NCBI GenBank assembly: GCA_024636425.1
Contig: JAGXHB010000046.1
Span: forward strand, 1 to 13,738
Direction: 5' to 3'
From: Roseobacter sp.
GTDB taxonomy: Bacteria > Pseudomonadota > Alphaproteobacteria > Rhodobacterales > Rhodobacteraceae
Length of the DNA stretch: 13,738 bases
Part shown: piece after piece, positions 6,723 to 13,738 of the stretch
How the letters are laid out: each line of letters begins with the position of its first letter
How positions within the stretch are numbered: position 1 is the stretch's first letter
The notes under the pieces: generated by a model
The model's database searches: none
The model's input: the letters and a program-made list of their open reading frames with translations, nothing else
What the model was told of the DNA's origin: nothing
Program-made: the position numbers and the translations under genes

Positions 6723-8135
6723 TTATCCCAGAACGGGCGGGCGCTGCTGCGGCCAGCAGGTCGCCTCGTGCCATTGCTGTGCCAGACGCAGCAGCATCGC
6801 GTCGCTGCCATGCCGCCCGATCAGCTGCAGTCCGCACGGCAACCCGTTCGCGCCGAACCCTGCGGGCACATTGACCACCGGCAACCCGATCAGACTGGCG
6901 GGTACCACCACCTGCATCCAGCGGTGATAGGTATCCATCGCCTGCCCCGCGATCTGCGTCGGGTGCACCTCGTCAACCGGAAATGGCCAGACCTGCGCCG
7001 AAGGCAGAACCACCACATCGACGCTGTCAAACAACAGCGCGGCAGCCCGGTACCAATCTGACCGGATCACACTGGCGCGTTGCACCTGCATTGCCGACAT
7101 CTGCTGCCCGCGCTCGATCTCCCACTGCGCCGCCGCTTTCAGATGGTCGCGCTGCGCTGGATTGTCATAGATCGCGCCGAGGCTCGCTGCGACGGCAAAG
7201 GACCGCAGCGTGATCCAGCTCTCCCACATGGCGTCCGCGTCGAACGGGGCCTCAAGGTCAAGGGTGCGGTGGCCAAGGTCGGCCATCTGAGCAACCGCTG
7301 TCGCGCTCAAGTCCTTGATCCCGTTCTCGTAGGGGAAAGCACCGCCCCAATCGCCCAACCAACCGATCGTAAGTTTCGGCGCGTCGCCGTAGAGTGTGGG
7401 CAAGACCGGCGCGGGCGTCAAGCCCAGGGGCTGGCGCGGGTCCGCACCCGTCATCGTATCCAGCAACGCCGCCAGATCACGGGGGTTGCGCGCCATCGGC
7501 CCCGCCGTCGACAGCTGGTGCAGGAACATGTCGCCTTCCGGTTCCCCCGGCACGCTGCCCCAGCTTGGGCGCATGCCGTAGACGTTGTTCCAGCCCGCCG
7601 GATTGCGCAGGCTGCCCATCATGTCCGACCCGTCCGCCACGCTGACAATCCCGCTGGCCAACGCCGCCGCAGCACCACCCGATGAACCACCGGCGGACCT
7701 GCCTTGATCATACGGGTTGCGCGTTGCGCCGTGGACCGGGTTGAAGGTGTGACTGCCAAGCCCGAATTCCGGCGTGTTCGTCTTGCCGATAAAGATGGCG
7801 CCCGCAGCGCGCAGGCGCCCGACAAACACGCTGTCTTTTTGTGCCAGTGTTCCCGCAAACAGGGGCGATCCCATGCTCGTCTCAAGGCCCTCAGCGTCCG
7901 ACAGATCCTTGATTGCCATTGGAATACCGTGCAGCCATCCGCGACGCGGTGCTGCATCGGCGGCTCTTGCCTCCTGCATCAGCGCGTCAGTGTCGCGCAG
8001 GGATACCACCGCGTTGACCGATCCATTAACGGCCTCGATCCGCGCGAGGGTCGCCTGCATCAAATCAACCGCCCGCAGGCTGCCTTGCGCCAAAGCCTCA
8101 GACTGCGCCAACGCGCCCATATTGAGAATATCCAA
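6723..8135 (-). CDS. Amidase-signature family hydrolase
   Basis: This enzyme is a Ser-cisSer-Lys hydrolase of amides or related C-N bonds. The 470-residue protein has Lys76 in MAIKDL, Ser151 in GGSSGG and the nucleophile Ser175 in MGSLRNPAG. The spacings Lys to Ser (75) and Ser to Ser (24) equal those of fatty acid amide hydrolase. The usual GTDxGGS reads DGSDMMGS, so this is a subfamily variant. I choose TTG at 8135-8133 as start: AGGAG lies 7 bases upstream, and MDILNMGALAQ matches how this subfamily begins. An open frame runs upstream to an ATG at 8219 but crosses an intergenic repeat. The substrate is not predictable; related proteins are often called aspartyl/glutamyl-tRNA amidotransferase A-like, but no GatC or GatB is near. 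It is convergent with the Rieske cassette, so co-regulation is not implied. Confidence 0.92.
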   Translation of the reverse strand: MDILNMGALAQSEALAQGSLRAVDLMQATLARIEAVNGSVNAVVSLRDTDALMQEARAADAAPRRGWLHGIPMAIKDLSDAEGLETSMGSPLFAGTLAQKDSVFVGRLRAAGAIFIGKTNTPEFGLGSHTFNPVHGATRNPYDQGRSAGGSSGGAAAALASGIVSVADGSDMMGSLRNPAGWNNVYGMRPSWGSVPGEPEGDMFLHQLSTAGPMARNPRDLAALLDTMTGADPRQPLGLTPAPVLPTLYGDAPKLTIGWLGDWGGAFPYENGIKDLSATAVAQMADLGHRTLDLEAPFDADAMWESWITLRSFAVAASLGAIYDNPAQRDHLKAAAQWEIERGQQMSAMQVQRASVIRSDWYRAAALLFDSVDVVVLPSAQVWPFPVDEVHPTQIAGQAMDTYHRWMQVVVPASLIGLPVVNVPAGFGANGLPCGLQLIGRHGSDAMLLRLAQQWHEATCWPQQRPPVLG

Positions 8136-8199
8136 GATCAATCTCCTCTCGCCACCCGTATCAGACCCGCAAGGCCGCGGAAGGACAAGCCCCCCTCTT

Positions 8200-8256
8200 C
8201 TCTGGCTCGAAAATATCACGGGAAACTTGATAAGGCGCGGGCAGAGCCCCTTGGAC
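8200..8256 (+). repeat. Extragenic palindromic element, copy 2 (prfB-amidase gap)
   Basis: CTCTGGCTCGAAAATATCACGGG followed after about 16 bases by GGGC-AGA-GCCC (8239-8249) matches the layout of the element at 1091: TCTGGCT, AAAATATC, CGGG, then a GGGC/GCCC hairpin. Both copies lie on the plus strand although the flanking genes here run on the minus strand. The orientation to transcription is therefore opposite, which argues against a simple terminator. Confidence 0.5.
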
Positions 8257-8259
8257 GGT

Positions 8260-9384
8260 CTAGCCCGCTTGCGCTTCCGCCCGGCTCTTGCCGGAGACGG
8301 CCAGCGCCAGCGCGGCCCCCATCAGCCCGTCCAGATCGCCGTCCAGCACGCCTTTGGTGTCGGATGTTTCATAGTTCGTGCGCAGATCCTTGACCATCTG
8401 GTAGGGCTGCAAAACATAGGACCGGATCTGGTTGCCCCACCCCGCATCGCCCTTGTTTTCATGCGCCTCGTTGATCGCCGCGTTGCGACGGTCAAGTTCC
8501 ATCTGGTAAAGCCGGGATTTCAGTGCCTTCATGGCGATGTCGCGGTTCTGGTGCTGTGACTTTTCCGAGCTTGTCACGACAATACCGGTGGGGTGGTGCG
8601 TGATCCGCACCGCCGAGTCCGTGGTATTGACGTGCTGACCACCTGCCCCGGACGACCGGTACGTGTCGATGCGGATATCGCTCGGGTTCACCTCGATCTC
8701 GATATTGTCGTCCACCACGGGATAGACCCAGATGGAGCTGAAGGAAGTATGACGCTTGGCAGCCGAATCGAACGGGCTGATGCGGACCAGCCGGTGCACA
8801 CCGCTTTCGGATTTCAGCCAGCCGTAGGCATTGGGGCCGCTGATCTTGTAGGTCGCGGATTTGATCCCCGCCTCTTCGCCAGCACTTTCGGATTGCAGCT
8901 CGACCTTGTAGCCCTTTTTCTCGGCCCAGCGAACATACATCCGCGCCAGAATATTCGCCCAATCGCAGCTTTCCGTGCCACCGGCGCCCGCATTGATTTC
9001 AAGGAACGTGTCGTTGCCGTCCGCCTCTCCGTCCAGCAGGGCTTCCAGTTCCTTCTGCGCGGCAGTGGTCGCCAGCGCCTTCAGGGCCGCTTCGGCTTCG
9101 GCCACGACATCGGCGTCGTCCTCCGCCTCGCCCATCTCGATCAGTTCTACGTTGTCAGCCAGTTCTTGCTTGATACCTTCATAGGTGGCGATCGAATCCA
9201 CCAGCGCCTGCCGGTCACGCATCAGCTTCTGCGCCGCCTCCGGATCATCCCAAAGCTTGGGATCTTCGACGCGGGCATTGAATTCCTCAAGCCGGTAGGG
9301 TGCAGTTTCCACGTTCAGACGCTGGGCCAGCAGCTCCAGCGACTTGCCGATCTGATCTGCCGAATTCTGTGCCTCTGCGCGCAT
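8260..9384 (-). CDS. prfB: Peptide chain release factor 2
   Basis: RF2 recognises UGA and UAA in the ribosomal A site and triggers peptide release. The 374-residue protein has the helical N-terminal domain, the SPF stop-codon anticodon tripeptide at 203-205 (RISPFDSAAKRH) and the GGQ catalytic motif at 248-250 (SSGAGGQHVNTTDSA). Ser occupies the position equivalent to residue 246 of E. coli RF2. The frame is continuous from ATG 9384; there is no internal UGA and no slippery site, so the autoregulatory +1 frameshift of E. coli prfB is absent here. AAGG lies about 11 bases before the start. It follows mrcA by 103 bases. That gap has only a weak promoter candidate (TTGCCC, 17 bases, TATCTC), so it may be read from the mrcA transcript. 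Confidence 0.97.
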   Translation of the reverse strand: MRAEAQNSADQIGKSLELLAQRLNVETAPYRLEEFNARVEDPKLWDDPEAAQKLMRDRQALVDSIATYEGIKQELADNVELIEMGEAEDDADVVAEAEAALKALATTAAQKELEALLDGEADGNDTFLEINAGAGGTESCDWANILARMYVRWAEKKGYKVELQSESAGEEAGIKSATYKISGPNAYGWLKSESGVHRLVRISPFDSAAKRHTSFSSIWVYPVVDDNIEIEVNPSDIRIDTYRSSGAGGQHVNTTDSAVRITHHPTGIVVTSSEKSQHQNRDIAMKALKSRLYQMELDRRNAAINEAHENKGDAGWGNQIRSYVLQPYQMVKDLRTNYETSDTKGVLDGDLDGLMGAALALAVSGKSRAEAQAG

Positions 9385-9487
9385 TATTTTCTGCCTTCAA
9401 AAGAAATCACGACCCCGCATCTGCGAAGCCGCATGAGAGATAGACCAGCGCCGCCACAGGGGCAAGCGCCAGCCCACATCTGCAAGT

Positions 9488-12043
9488 TTAATATAGACCG
9501 CCGGAACTGATCGTGCCGAAGCTGGCCTTGGGCCCGACCTGTACCTTCTTGCCGGTCGAGGTCGTCACTTCACGCGACGTGGCACCGCCCGCTTCCTCGA
9601 CCAGAGGCAAATCCGCCCCCATCGCAAAGCCACCGTCAAAGGTAATGCCGAACAGCGGCTCTTCGCCATCGCGGAAGTATTCAGCAACAACATTGGGGCC
9701 TGACGCGTCATCAGACAAGCGCGCACCGGTGAAGCGGTCGATCTTGATGAAGTGACCGCCGGGCGGCACCTCGAACGGGCCCCCACCAAATTTTTCGGTG
9801 GCTTTGCTCATGAACCGCTGGAATACAGGGCCGCACATGCCGGCACCATATGCACGTTTGCCGAGCGACCGGGGGTTATCGAAACCGATATAGCAACCAG
9901 CTACGATGTTGCTGGAAAACCCGACGAACCAAACATCTTTGGCATCATTGGTGGTGCCGGTCTTGCCCGCAATCGGCACGGGCAGATTGATCGCGCCTTT
10001 CGCGGTGCCACGGTCCACGACGCCCTTCATCATTGACGTCAGCTGATAGGCGGTGATCGGGTCCATCACGCGTTCGCGGTTGGAGACGATGCGCGGACCA
10101 AGACCCTGTTGCAGGCTGGCAAGCTGGCAGTCGTTGCAGATGCGCTGATCATGCTTGTAGACGGTGCGACCATACCGGTCCTGCACGCGGTCAACCAGCG
10201 TCGGCTCGACACGCTCGCCGCCATTGGCGAACATCGCATAGGCCGAGACCATCTGGTAAAGCGTCGTTTCCTGGGAGCCGAGCGCGTTGGCAAGAACCGG
10301 TTGCAGATTGTCATAGACGCCGAAGCTTTCGGCATAGCTGCCGACCGTATCCATCCCCACCTCTTGCGCCAGACGGATCGTCATCAGGTTGCGCGACTGC
10401 TCGATCCCGGTCCGCAGCGGCGTGGGACCGTAAAACTTGTTGGATGAATTGCGCGGACGCCACAGACCTTGCGGTGTATTGATCTCGATCGGGGCATCCA
10501 CCACGACGGTTGCGGGCGTATACCCACTGTCCAGTGCCGCAGCATAGACGAACGGCTTGAAGCTTGACCCCGGCTGGCGTTTCGCCTGCGTCGCCCGGTT
10601 GAACACCGACGATTGATAGGAGAACCCGCCCTGCATCGCGATCACGCGACCGGTGTTGACGTCCATGGCGACAAAACCGCCTTGGACCTCGGGCACCTGC
10701 CGCAGGGTCCAGCGGATGAACGATCCGTCGTTGTCAGCGGTCATGCGGCGCACCAGAACGACATCGCCGTCGTCCAGCAAATCACCGGCGACACGCGCCT
10801 TTGGTCCCAAAGAGCCATCTTCCAGCCGCTTGCGCGCCCACTGCACATCATTGGCGGGGATGAAGTGACCTTCGGACGTTTCTTCCACGCCTTCGATACC
10901 AATGCGGGCGTCAGTGTCCCCGACGCTGAGCACAACGGCTGGATACCACTGGTTTTCCAGCGCGACATCGCGCGACACCCGCGTGTCAGCCAGTGCTTCG
11001 CGCCAGGTCGCCTCATCGGTCAGACTTTCCGCTGCGATCGTCTTGCCGGTACCCCGCCAGACGCCGACACCCCGGTCATATTCCTCAAGCTGCTGTTGCA
11101 GCGCCTCTGCTGCGATCGGCTGCATCTCGTTGTCGATGGTGGCACGCACAGTCAGGCCGCCAGTGAAAAACTCGCCCTCACCAAAGTTTTCGGACAGCTG
11201 GCGGCGAATTTCATCGGTAAAATAATCGCGCGGCGGCAGTTCTGCCTTGAAGCTTTTGAAGTCCCCGTTCTGAACCGAACGCAGCGGCTGCGCGACCTCG
11301 TTCTCGTAGACGGCTTGGGTGATATACCCGTTGTCCTCCATCTCTCTGAGGACGTAGTTGCGGCGCTCGACCGCATCATTCATGTCGCGGACAGGGTGCA
11401 ACTCAGCGGGCTTCTTGGGCAACGCCGCCAGATATGCGGCCTCTCCCGGCGACAGCTCCGACAGTGTCTTGTTGAAATAGGTCTGGCTGGCCGCCGCAAC
11501 CCCATAGGAATTGGCCCCGAGGTAGATTTCGTTCAGGTAAAGTTCGAGGATCTTTTCCTTGCTCATCGCCGTTTCGACCCGCGACGCGAGGATGATTTCC
11601 TTGATCTTGCGTTCCGCGCGGCGGTCGCCCGACAACAGGAAGTTCTTCATGACCTGCTGGGTAATTGTGGAAGCACCACGCACGTCTTGGCCGCGACTGC
11701 GCACAGCGTCAAAGGCCGCAGCCCCGATTCCGCGCAGATCATACCCTTCATGGGTGTAGAAATTCTTGTCTTCCGCCGAAATGAACGCCTGCTTGATCAG
11801 CGGCGGAATCGTATCGGCGGGCGCGAAAAGGCGCCGTTCCTTGGCAAATTCATCAATCAGTTTGCCCTGCCCCGAATAGATCCGGCTGATCGTGGGCGGC
11901 GTGTATTGCGCAAGGGATTCGTGGCTGGGAAGATCGCGCCCATACATCCAGAAGATCGCGCCGATGGTCAGCGCGACCATTCCGACGCTCATGGTCAGGG
12001 TGGTAAAAATACCCCCGAAGAAAGACAGGATCAGGCGAAACAC
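9488..12043 (-). CDS. mrcA: Penicillin-binding protein 1A, bifunctional glycosyltransferase/transpeptidase
   Basis: This inner-membrane class A PBP polymerises lipid II into glycan strands and cross-links stem peptides in the periplasm. The 851-residue protein starts with one membrane helix (about 5-33). The GT51 domain has Glu91 in SAEDKNFYTHEG, then GASTITQQ, RKIKEIILA and ELYLNEIYLG. An OB-type insert lies at about 320-450. The transpeptidase domain has SxxK with Ser493 and Lys496, SRN at 550-552 and KTGT at 694-697. ICNDC (635-639) adds a Cys pair. The start is GTG at 12043 with AAGGGA 9 bases upstream; the next residues lead directly into the membrane helix. It lies downstream of amiC, with its own promoter in the gap. 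Confidence 0.96.
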   Translation of the reverse strand: MFRLILSFFGGIFTTLTMSVGMVALTIGAIFWMYGRDLPSHESLAQYTPPTISRIYSGQGKLIDEFAKERRLFAPADTIPPLIKQAFISAEDKNFYTHEGYDLRGIGAAAFDAVRSRGQDVRGASTITQQVMKNFLLSGDRRAERKIKEIILASRVETAMSKEKILELYLNEIYLGANSYGVAAASQTYFNKTLSELSPGEAAYLAALPKKPAELHPVRDMNDAVERRNYVLREMEDNGYITQAVYENEVAQPLRSVQNGDFKSFKAELPPRDYFTDEIRRQLSENFGEGEFFTGGLTVRATIDNEMQPIAAEALQQQLEEYDRGVGVWRGTGKTIAAESLTDEATWREALADTRVSRDVALENQWYPAVVLSVGDTDARIGIEGVEETSEGHFIPANDVQWARKRLEDGSLGPKARVAGDLLDDGDVVLVRRMTADNDGSFIRWTLRQVPEVQGGFVAMDVNTGRVIAMQGGFSYQSSVFNRATQAKRQPGSSFKPFVYAAALDSGYTPATVVVDAPIEINTPQGLWRPRNSSNKFYGPTPLRTGIEQSRNLMTIRLAQEVGMDTVGSYAESFGVYDNLQPVLANALGSQETTLYQMVSAYAMFANGGERVEPTLVDRVQDRYGRTVYKHDQRICNDCQLASLQQGLGPRIVSNRERVMDPITAYQLTSMMKGVVDRGTAKGAINLPVPIAGKTGTTNDAKDVWFVGFSSNIVAGCYIGFDNPRSLGKRAYGAGMCGPVFQRFMSKATEKFGGGPFEVPPGGHFIKIDRFTGARLSDDASGPNVVAEYFRDGEEPLFGITFDGGFAMGADLPLVEEAGGATSREVTTSTGKKVQVGPKASFGTISSGGLY

Positions 12044-12080
12044 GTGTGGCAGTCCCTTGCAAGGCTGTTTGGTTTAGTCG

Positions 12081-12109
12081 TCTATACGCGCCAAAGCCCG
12101 GATCGTCAA
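12081..12109 (-). promoter_or_regulatory. sigma70-type promoter of mrcA
   Basis: Read on the minus strand, TTGACG (12109-12104) and TATAGA (12086-12081) are exactly 17 bases apart, each matching 5 and 5 of 6 consensus bases. The predicted start near 12074 is about 30 bases before the GTG at 12043 and leaves room for the AAGGGA ribosome site. Confidence 0.7.
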
Positions 12110-12120
12110 AACACGAAGCA

Positions 12121-12166
12121 GTGCCATCTTGGCAATAACCCGCGCAGATACGGGCATAGATGGCAC
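12121..12166. repeat. Inverted repeat between amiC and mrcA
   Basis: GTGCCATC (12121-12128) and GATGGCAC (12159-12166) are perfect 8-base arms around 30 bases that contain a smaller CCCG/CGGG pairing (12139-12142 with 12151-12154). It lies just after the amiC stop and upstream of the mrcA -35. It could stabilise or end the amiC mRNA, or be a regulator site; there is no T-run. Confidence 0.45.
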
Positions 12167-12173
12167 GGAAACG

Positions 12174-13388
12174 TTACTGGCGGATCAATGGCTTGAGGGC
12201 CGCATCCTCATCCCGCCACGCCACAATCGAATCCGCAATCGCCGTTACCATGACCGCCCGCCAGATCGGGTCGCGCAGATTGTCGAGATCCCGCTCCGAG
12301 CTTAGAAACCCGATTTCGATCAGCACCGATGGAATATCCGCCGATTTCAGGACGGAAAACCCTGCATTGCGCAGCGGTTGACGGTTCATCGGGCCCCCTG
12401 CGGCATTCATCCCTGCAACCAGCGCCTTGGCTGCTGCGCCCGACCGGGGTTCGGTTTCCTGCCGTGCCAGATCCAGCAGGATGCCCGCCACCTGATCGTC
12501 GGACCCGGTCAGATCGGCACCCGCAATGATGTCCGACCGGTTATGACGCGCGGCCAGATGCTCTGTCGCGGTATCGCTTGCCTCGTCCGACAAGGTATAG
12601 ACTGTCGCGCCCTTGGCACCGCCCTGACGCAAGATATCAGCGTGGAGCGAAATGAACAGATCTGCCTCCGCCCTGTGTGCCATCGCCACGCGGGTCTCGA
12701 GCGCTACGAAAACATCGGTATCGCGGGTCAACACAACGTCGATCCCGTCACGCATCAGCGTATCGCGCAACGCCAGTGCAAAGCTCAGCATCAGGTCTTT
12801 TTCCGTCAGGCCTCCGGCTTCGGCACCGGGGTCAATGCCACCGTGGCCGGGGTCCAGCACCACACGGAACCTGTCAGAGCCGGGGGGCGGCGGCGGTACG
12901 GGTGCTGCGGCCAGCGCCATTGTCCAGCTCGGGTCAACAGGCGCGCCAGCGGCGGCGGCAAAGGCCTCGGGCGACACGGATTTGAGAGAGATTTCAAGCG
13001 TCGCTTTACCGGACGCCTTGTCAACAGGCATGCCGATTTCATCGGGCAGCATCGGTTCGGCCAGATCTGCCACCAGCCGCGACCACCCCGGCTGGAACGG
13101 GCCAAAGCGCAGACCGGTCACCCTGCCCGGCTCTGGCAGCAGATCGGCGGTCGTGATACCGGTCCAGTCGGCCTCGCGGAAATCGACGACCAGACGGGCG
13201 GGCTCCTCCAGCAGGAACACCCGGAACGGCACTCCCTGACTGAGATGCAGTTCCAGCGTCGCGCGCCCGAACCAGCCGTCACTGATCTTGCTGGGGCCAC
13301 CGTCAACGCGTGCAAGTGCCGTCATCTCTTGGGCCGCCAAAGGCTGCGAGAGCGCGCAAAGCACTGCCAATACCGGAAATAACCGCAT
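12174..13388 (-). CDS. amiC: N-acetylmuramoyl-L-alanine amidase, AmiC-like, periplasmic
   Basis: This zinc enzyme cuts the bond between MurNAc and the stem peptide, splitting septal peptidoglycan during cell separation. With the start at 13388 it has 404 residues. It has a signal peptide (MRLFPVLAVLCALSQPLAAQ), an AMIN domain (about 25-140) for septal targeting, a Pro-rich linker (163-169), and an Amidase_3 domain. In that domain the zinc ligands are His182 (DPGHGGIDPGA), Glu196 (LTEKD) and His249 (SLHAD), and the catalytic Glu is 358 (LIEIGFLSS). Between 270 and 330 lies the helical insert that in E. coli AmiB/AmiC blocks the active site until EnvC or NlpD relieves it. Upstream in-frame ATGs at 13406 and 13400 exist. 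I prefer 13388 because GGTGA is 5 bases upstream and the signal peptide is then of normal form. Confidence 0.94.
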   Translation of the reverse strand: MRLFPVLAVLCALSQPLAAQEMTALARVDGGPSKISDGWFGRATLELHLSQGVPFRVFLLEEPARLVVDFREADWTGITTADLLPEPGRVTGLRFGPFQPGWSRLVADLAEPMLPDEIGMPVDKASGKATLEISLKSVSPEAFAAAAGAPVDPSWTMALAAAPVPPPPPGSDRFRVVLDPGHGGIDPGAEAGGLTEKDLMLSFALALRDTLMRDGIDVVLTRDTDVFVALETRVAMAHRAEADLFISLHADILRQGGAKGATVYTLSDEASDTATEHLAARHNRSDIIAGADLTGSDDQVAGILLDLARQETEPRSGAAAKALVAGMNAAGGPMNRQPLRNAGFSVLKSADIPSVLIEIGFLSSERDLDNLRDPIWRAVMVTAIADSIVAWRDEDAALKPLIRQ

Positions 13389-13456
13389 GCCTGTCACCAT
13401 TCTCATCGGGGTGTTTGACGCCGTAATACCATCTTGCCGCGCGTCGGACCAGCCTT

Positions 13457-13738
13457 TCAGCGTGCGGCCATATAGGTCTTGAGCCGGGCAAGCCCTTCGG
13501 CGATGTCGGCTGTGCTGCGGGCATAGGAAAACCGCAAGGTCTGGTGCCCGCGCAACGGGTCGAAATCAAGACCCGGCGTCACGGCCACACCTGCGCGGTC
13601 CAGAATATTCCGCGCAAGCTGGCGGCTGTCATCGGTGATGTCGGAGACATCAGCATAGACGTAGAAAGCACCATCCGGCGGCGCGAAACGGGTAAAGCCC
13701 GCGTCCCGCAAGCCTTCGATCATCAATGCGCGGTTGGC
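13457..13738 (-). CDS. Class I/II PLP-dependent aminotransferase, C-terminal fragment
   Basis: The last 93 codons are present; the gene continues beyond the right end, so the PLP lysine is not visible. The fragment has the small-domain pattern of fold-type I aminotransferases: FAPPDGAFYVYADVS (substrate-side loop with GAFY), ARNILDRAGVAVTPGLDF, then LRFSYARS. The Arg in LRFSYA matches the carboxylate-binding Arg near the C-terminus of aspartate-aminotransferase-like enzymes. The amino acid specificity cannot be told. amiC follows 68 bases later on the same strand. I see no clear terminator between them. Confidence 0.88.
   Translation of the reverse strand, partial: ANRALMIEGLRDAGFTRFAPPDGAFYVYADVSDITDDSRQLARNILDRAGVAVTPGLDFDPLRGHQTLRFSYARSTADIAEGLARLKTYMAAR

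Noticed and set aside
8136..8219. N-terminal extension of the amidase from ATG 8219
   Set aside because: The extension overlaps the extragenic repeat, has no ribosome site, and the TTG at 8135 has AGGAG at a good distance.
8260..9384. Possible programmed frameshift in prfB
   Set aside because: The frame is continuous from the start codon, with no internal UGA preceded by a Shine-Dalgarno-like sequence.
8593..9510. Plus-strand open frame (305 codons) opposite prfB
   Set aside because: Shadow of RF2, which has all its key motifs; the frame also runs across the prfB-mrcA gap.
10613..12196. Long plus-strand open frame (527 codons) opposite mrcA
   Set aside because: It is antisense to the PBP1A motifs, which are intact and continuous on the minus strand, and it crosses the mrcA promoter.
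12378..13382. Plus-strand open frame (334 codons) opposite amiC
   Set aside because: Shadow of the amidase, rich in Arg, Gly and Pro in the manner of antisense frames.

Overview
The window looks like a piece of a Rhodobacterales (roseobacter-group) alphaproteobacterial chromosome. The evidence is the moderately high GC content, an IlvN with the N-terminal extension usual in alphaproteobacteria, an acetolactate synthase with a GEASW variant of the GDGSF cofactor motif, and an in-frame prfB without the frameshift site. This assignment comes from recognising protein families and was not tested by a search. I see no mobile element, CRISPR array, tRNA or rRNA gene.

Left part (1-3900, plus strand): the 3' end of an RDD-family membrane protein, then bpt (leucyl transferase of the N-degron pathway), then the branched-chain amino acid operon ilvB-ilvN. 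The 440 bases between bpt and ilvB are not empty. They hold a hairpin-rich extragenic element and then what I read as a complete ribosome-mediated attenuator. Its parts are a sigma70-like promoter, a 15-residue leader peptide with five consecutive branched-chain residues (LVVIV), a competing antiterminator pairing and a textbook rho-independent terminator ending 50 bases before ilvB. A pair of tandem hairpins fills the ilvB-ilvN gap.

Middle (3901-8135): an orphan 111-residue protein on the minus strand is divergent from an XRE-type regulator with an unfamiliar C-terminal domain. The regulator is followed by a Rieske non-heme iron oxygenase alpha subunit whose bridging carboxylate is Glu, not Asp, and by a 72-residue helical protein overlapping the oxygenase stop codon by ATGA. 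The 200 bases upstream of the regulator contain a cluster of GTCAG/CTGAC half-sites that may be its operator. A convergent amidase-signature hydrolase with a TTG start closes this accessory region. Regulator, oxygenase and small protein look like one unit; the substrate is unknown.

Right part (8260-13738, minus strand): housekeeping genes transcribed leftward in the order class I/II aminotransferase (partial, 3' end only), amiC-like N-acetylmuramoyl-L-alanine amidase, mrcA (PBP1A) and prfB (release factor 2). amiC and mrcA act on opposite sides of peptidoglycan turnover. mrcA has a good promoter of its own in the amiC-mrcA gap, so the two are not strictly dependent on one transcript.

The most rewarding points are the ilv attenuator, the Glu-bridged Rieske cassette with its small partner and possible operators, the hairpin abutting the bpt start codon, and two diverged copies of an extragenic palindromic element (about 1091 and 8200).
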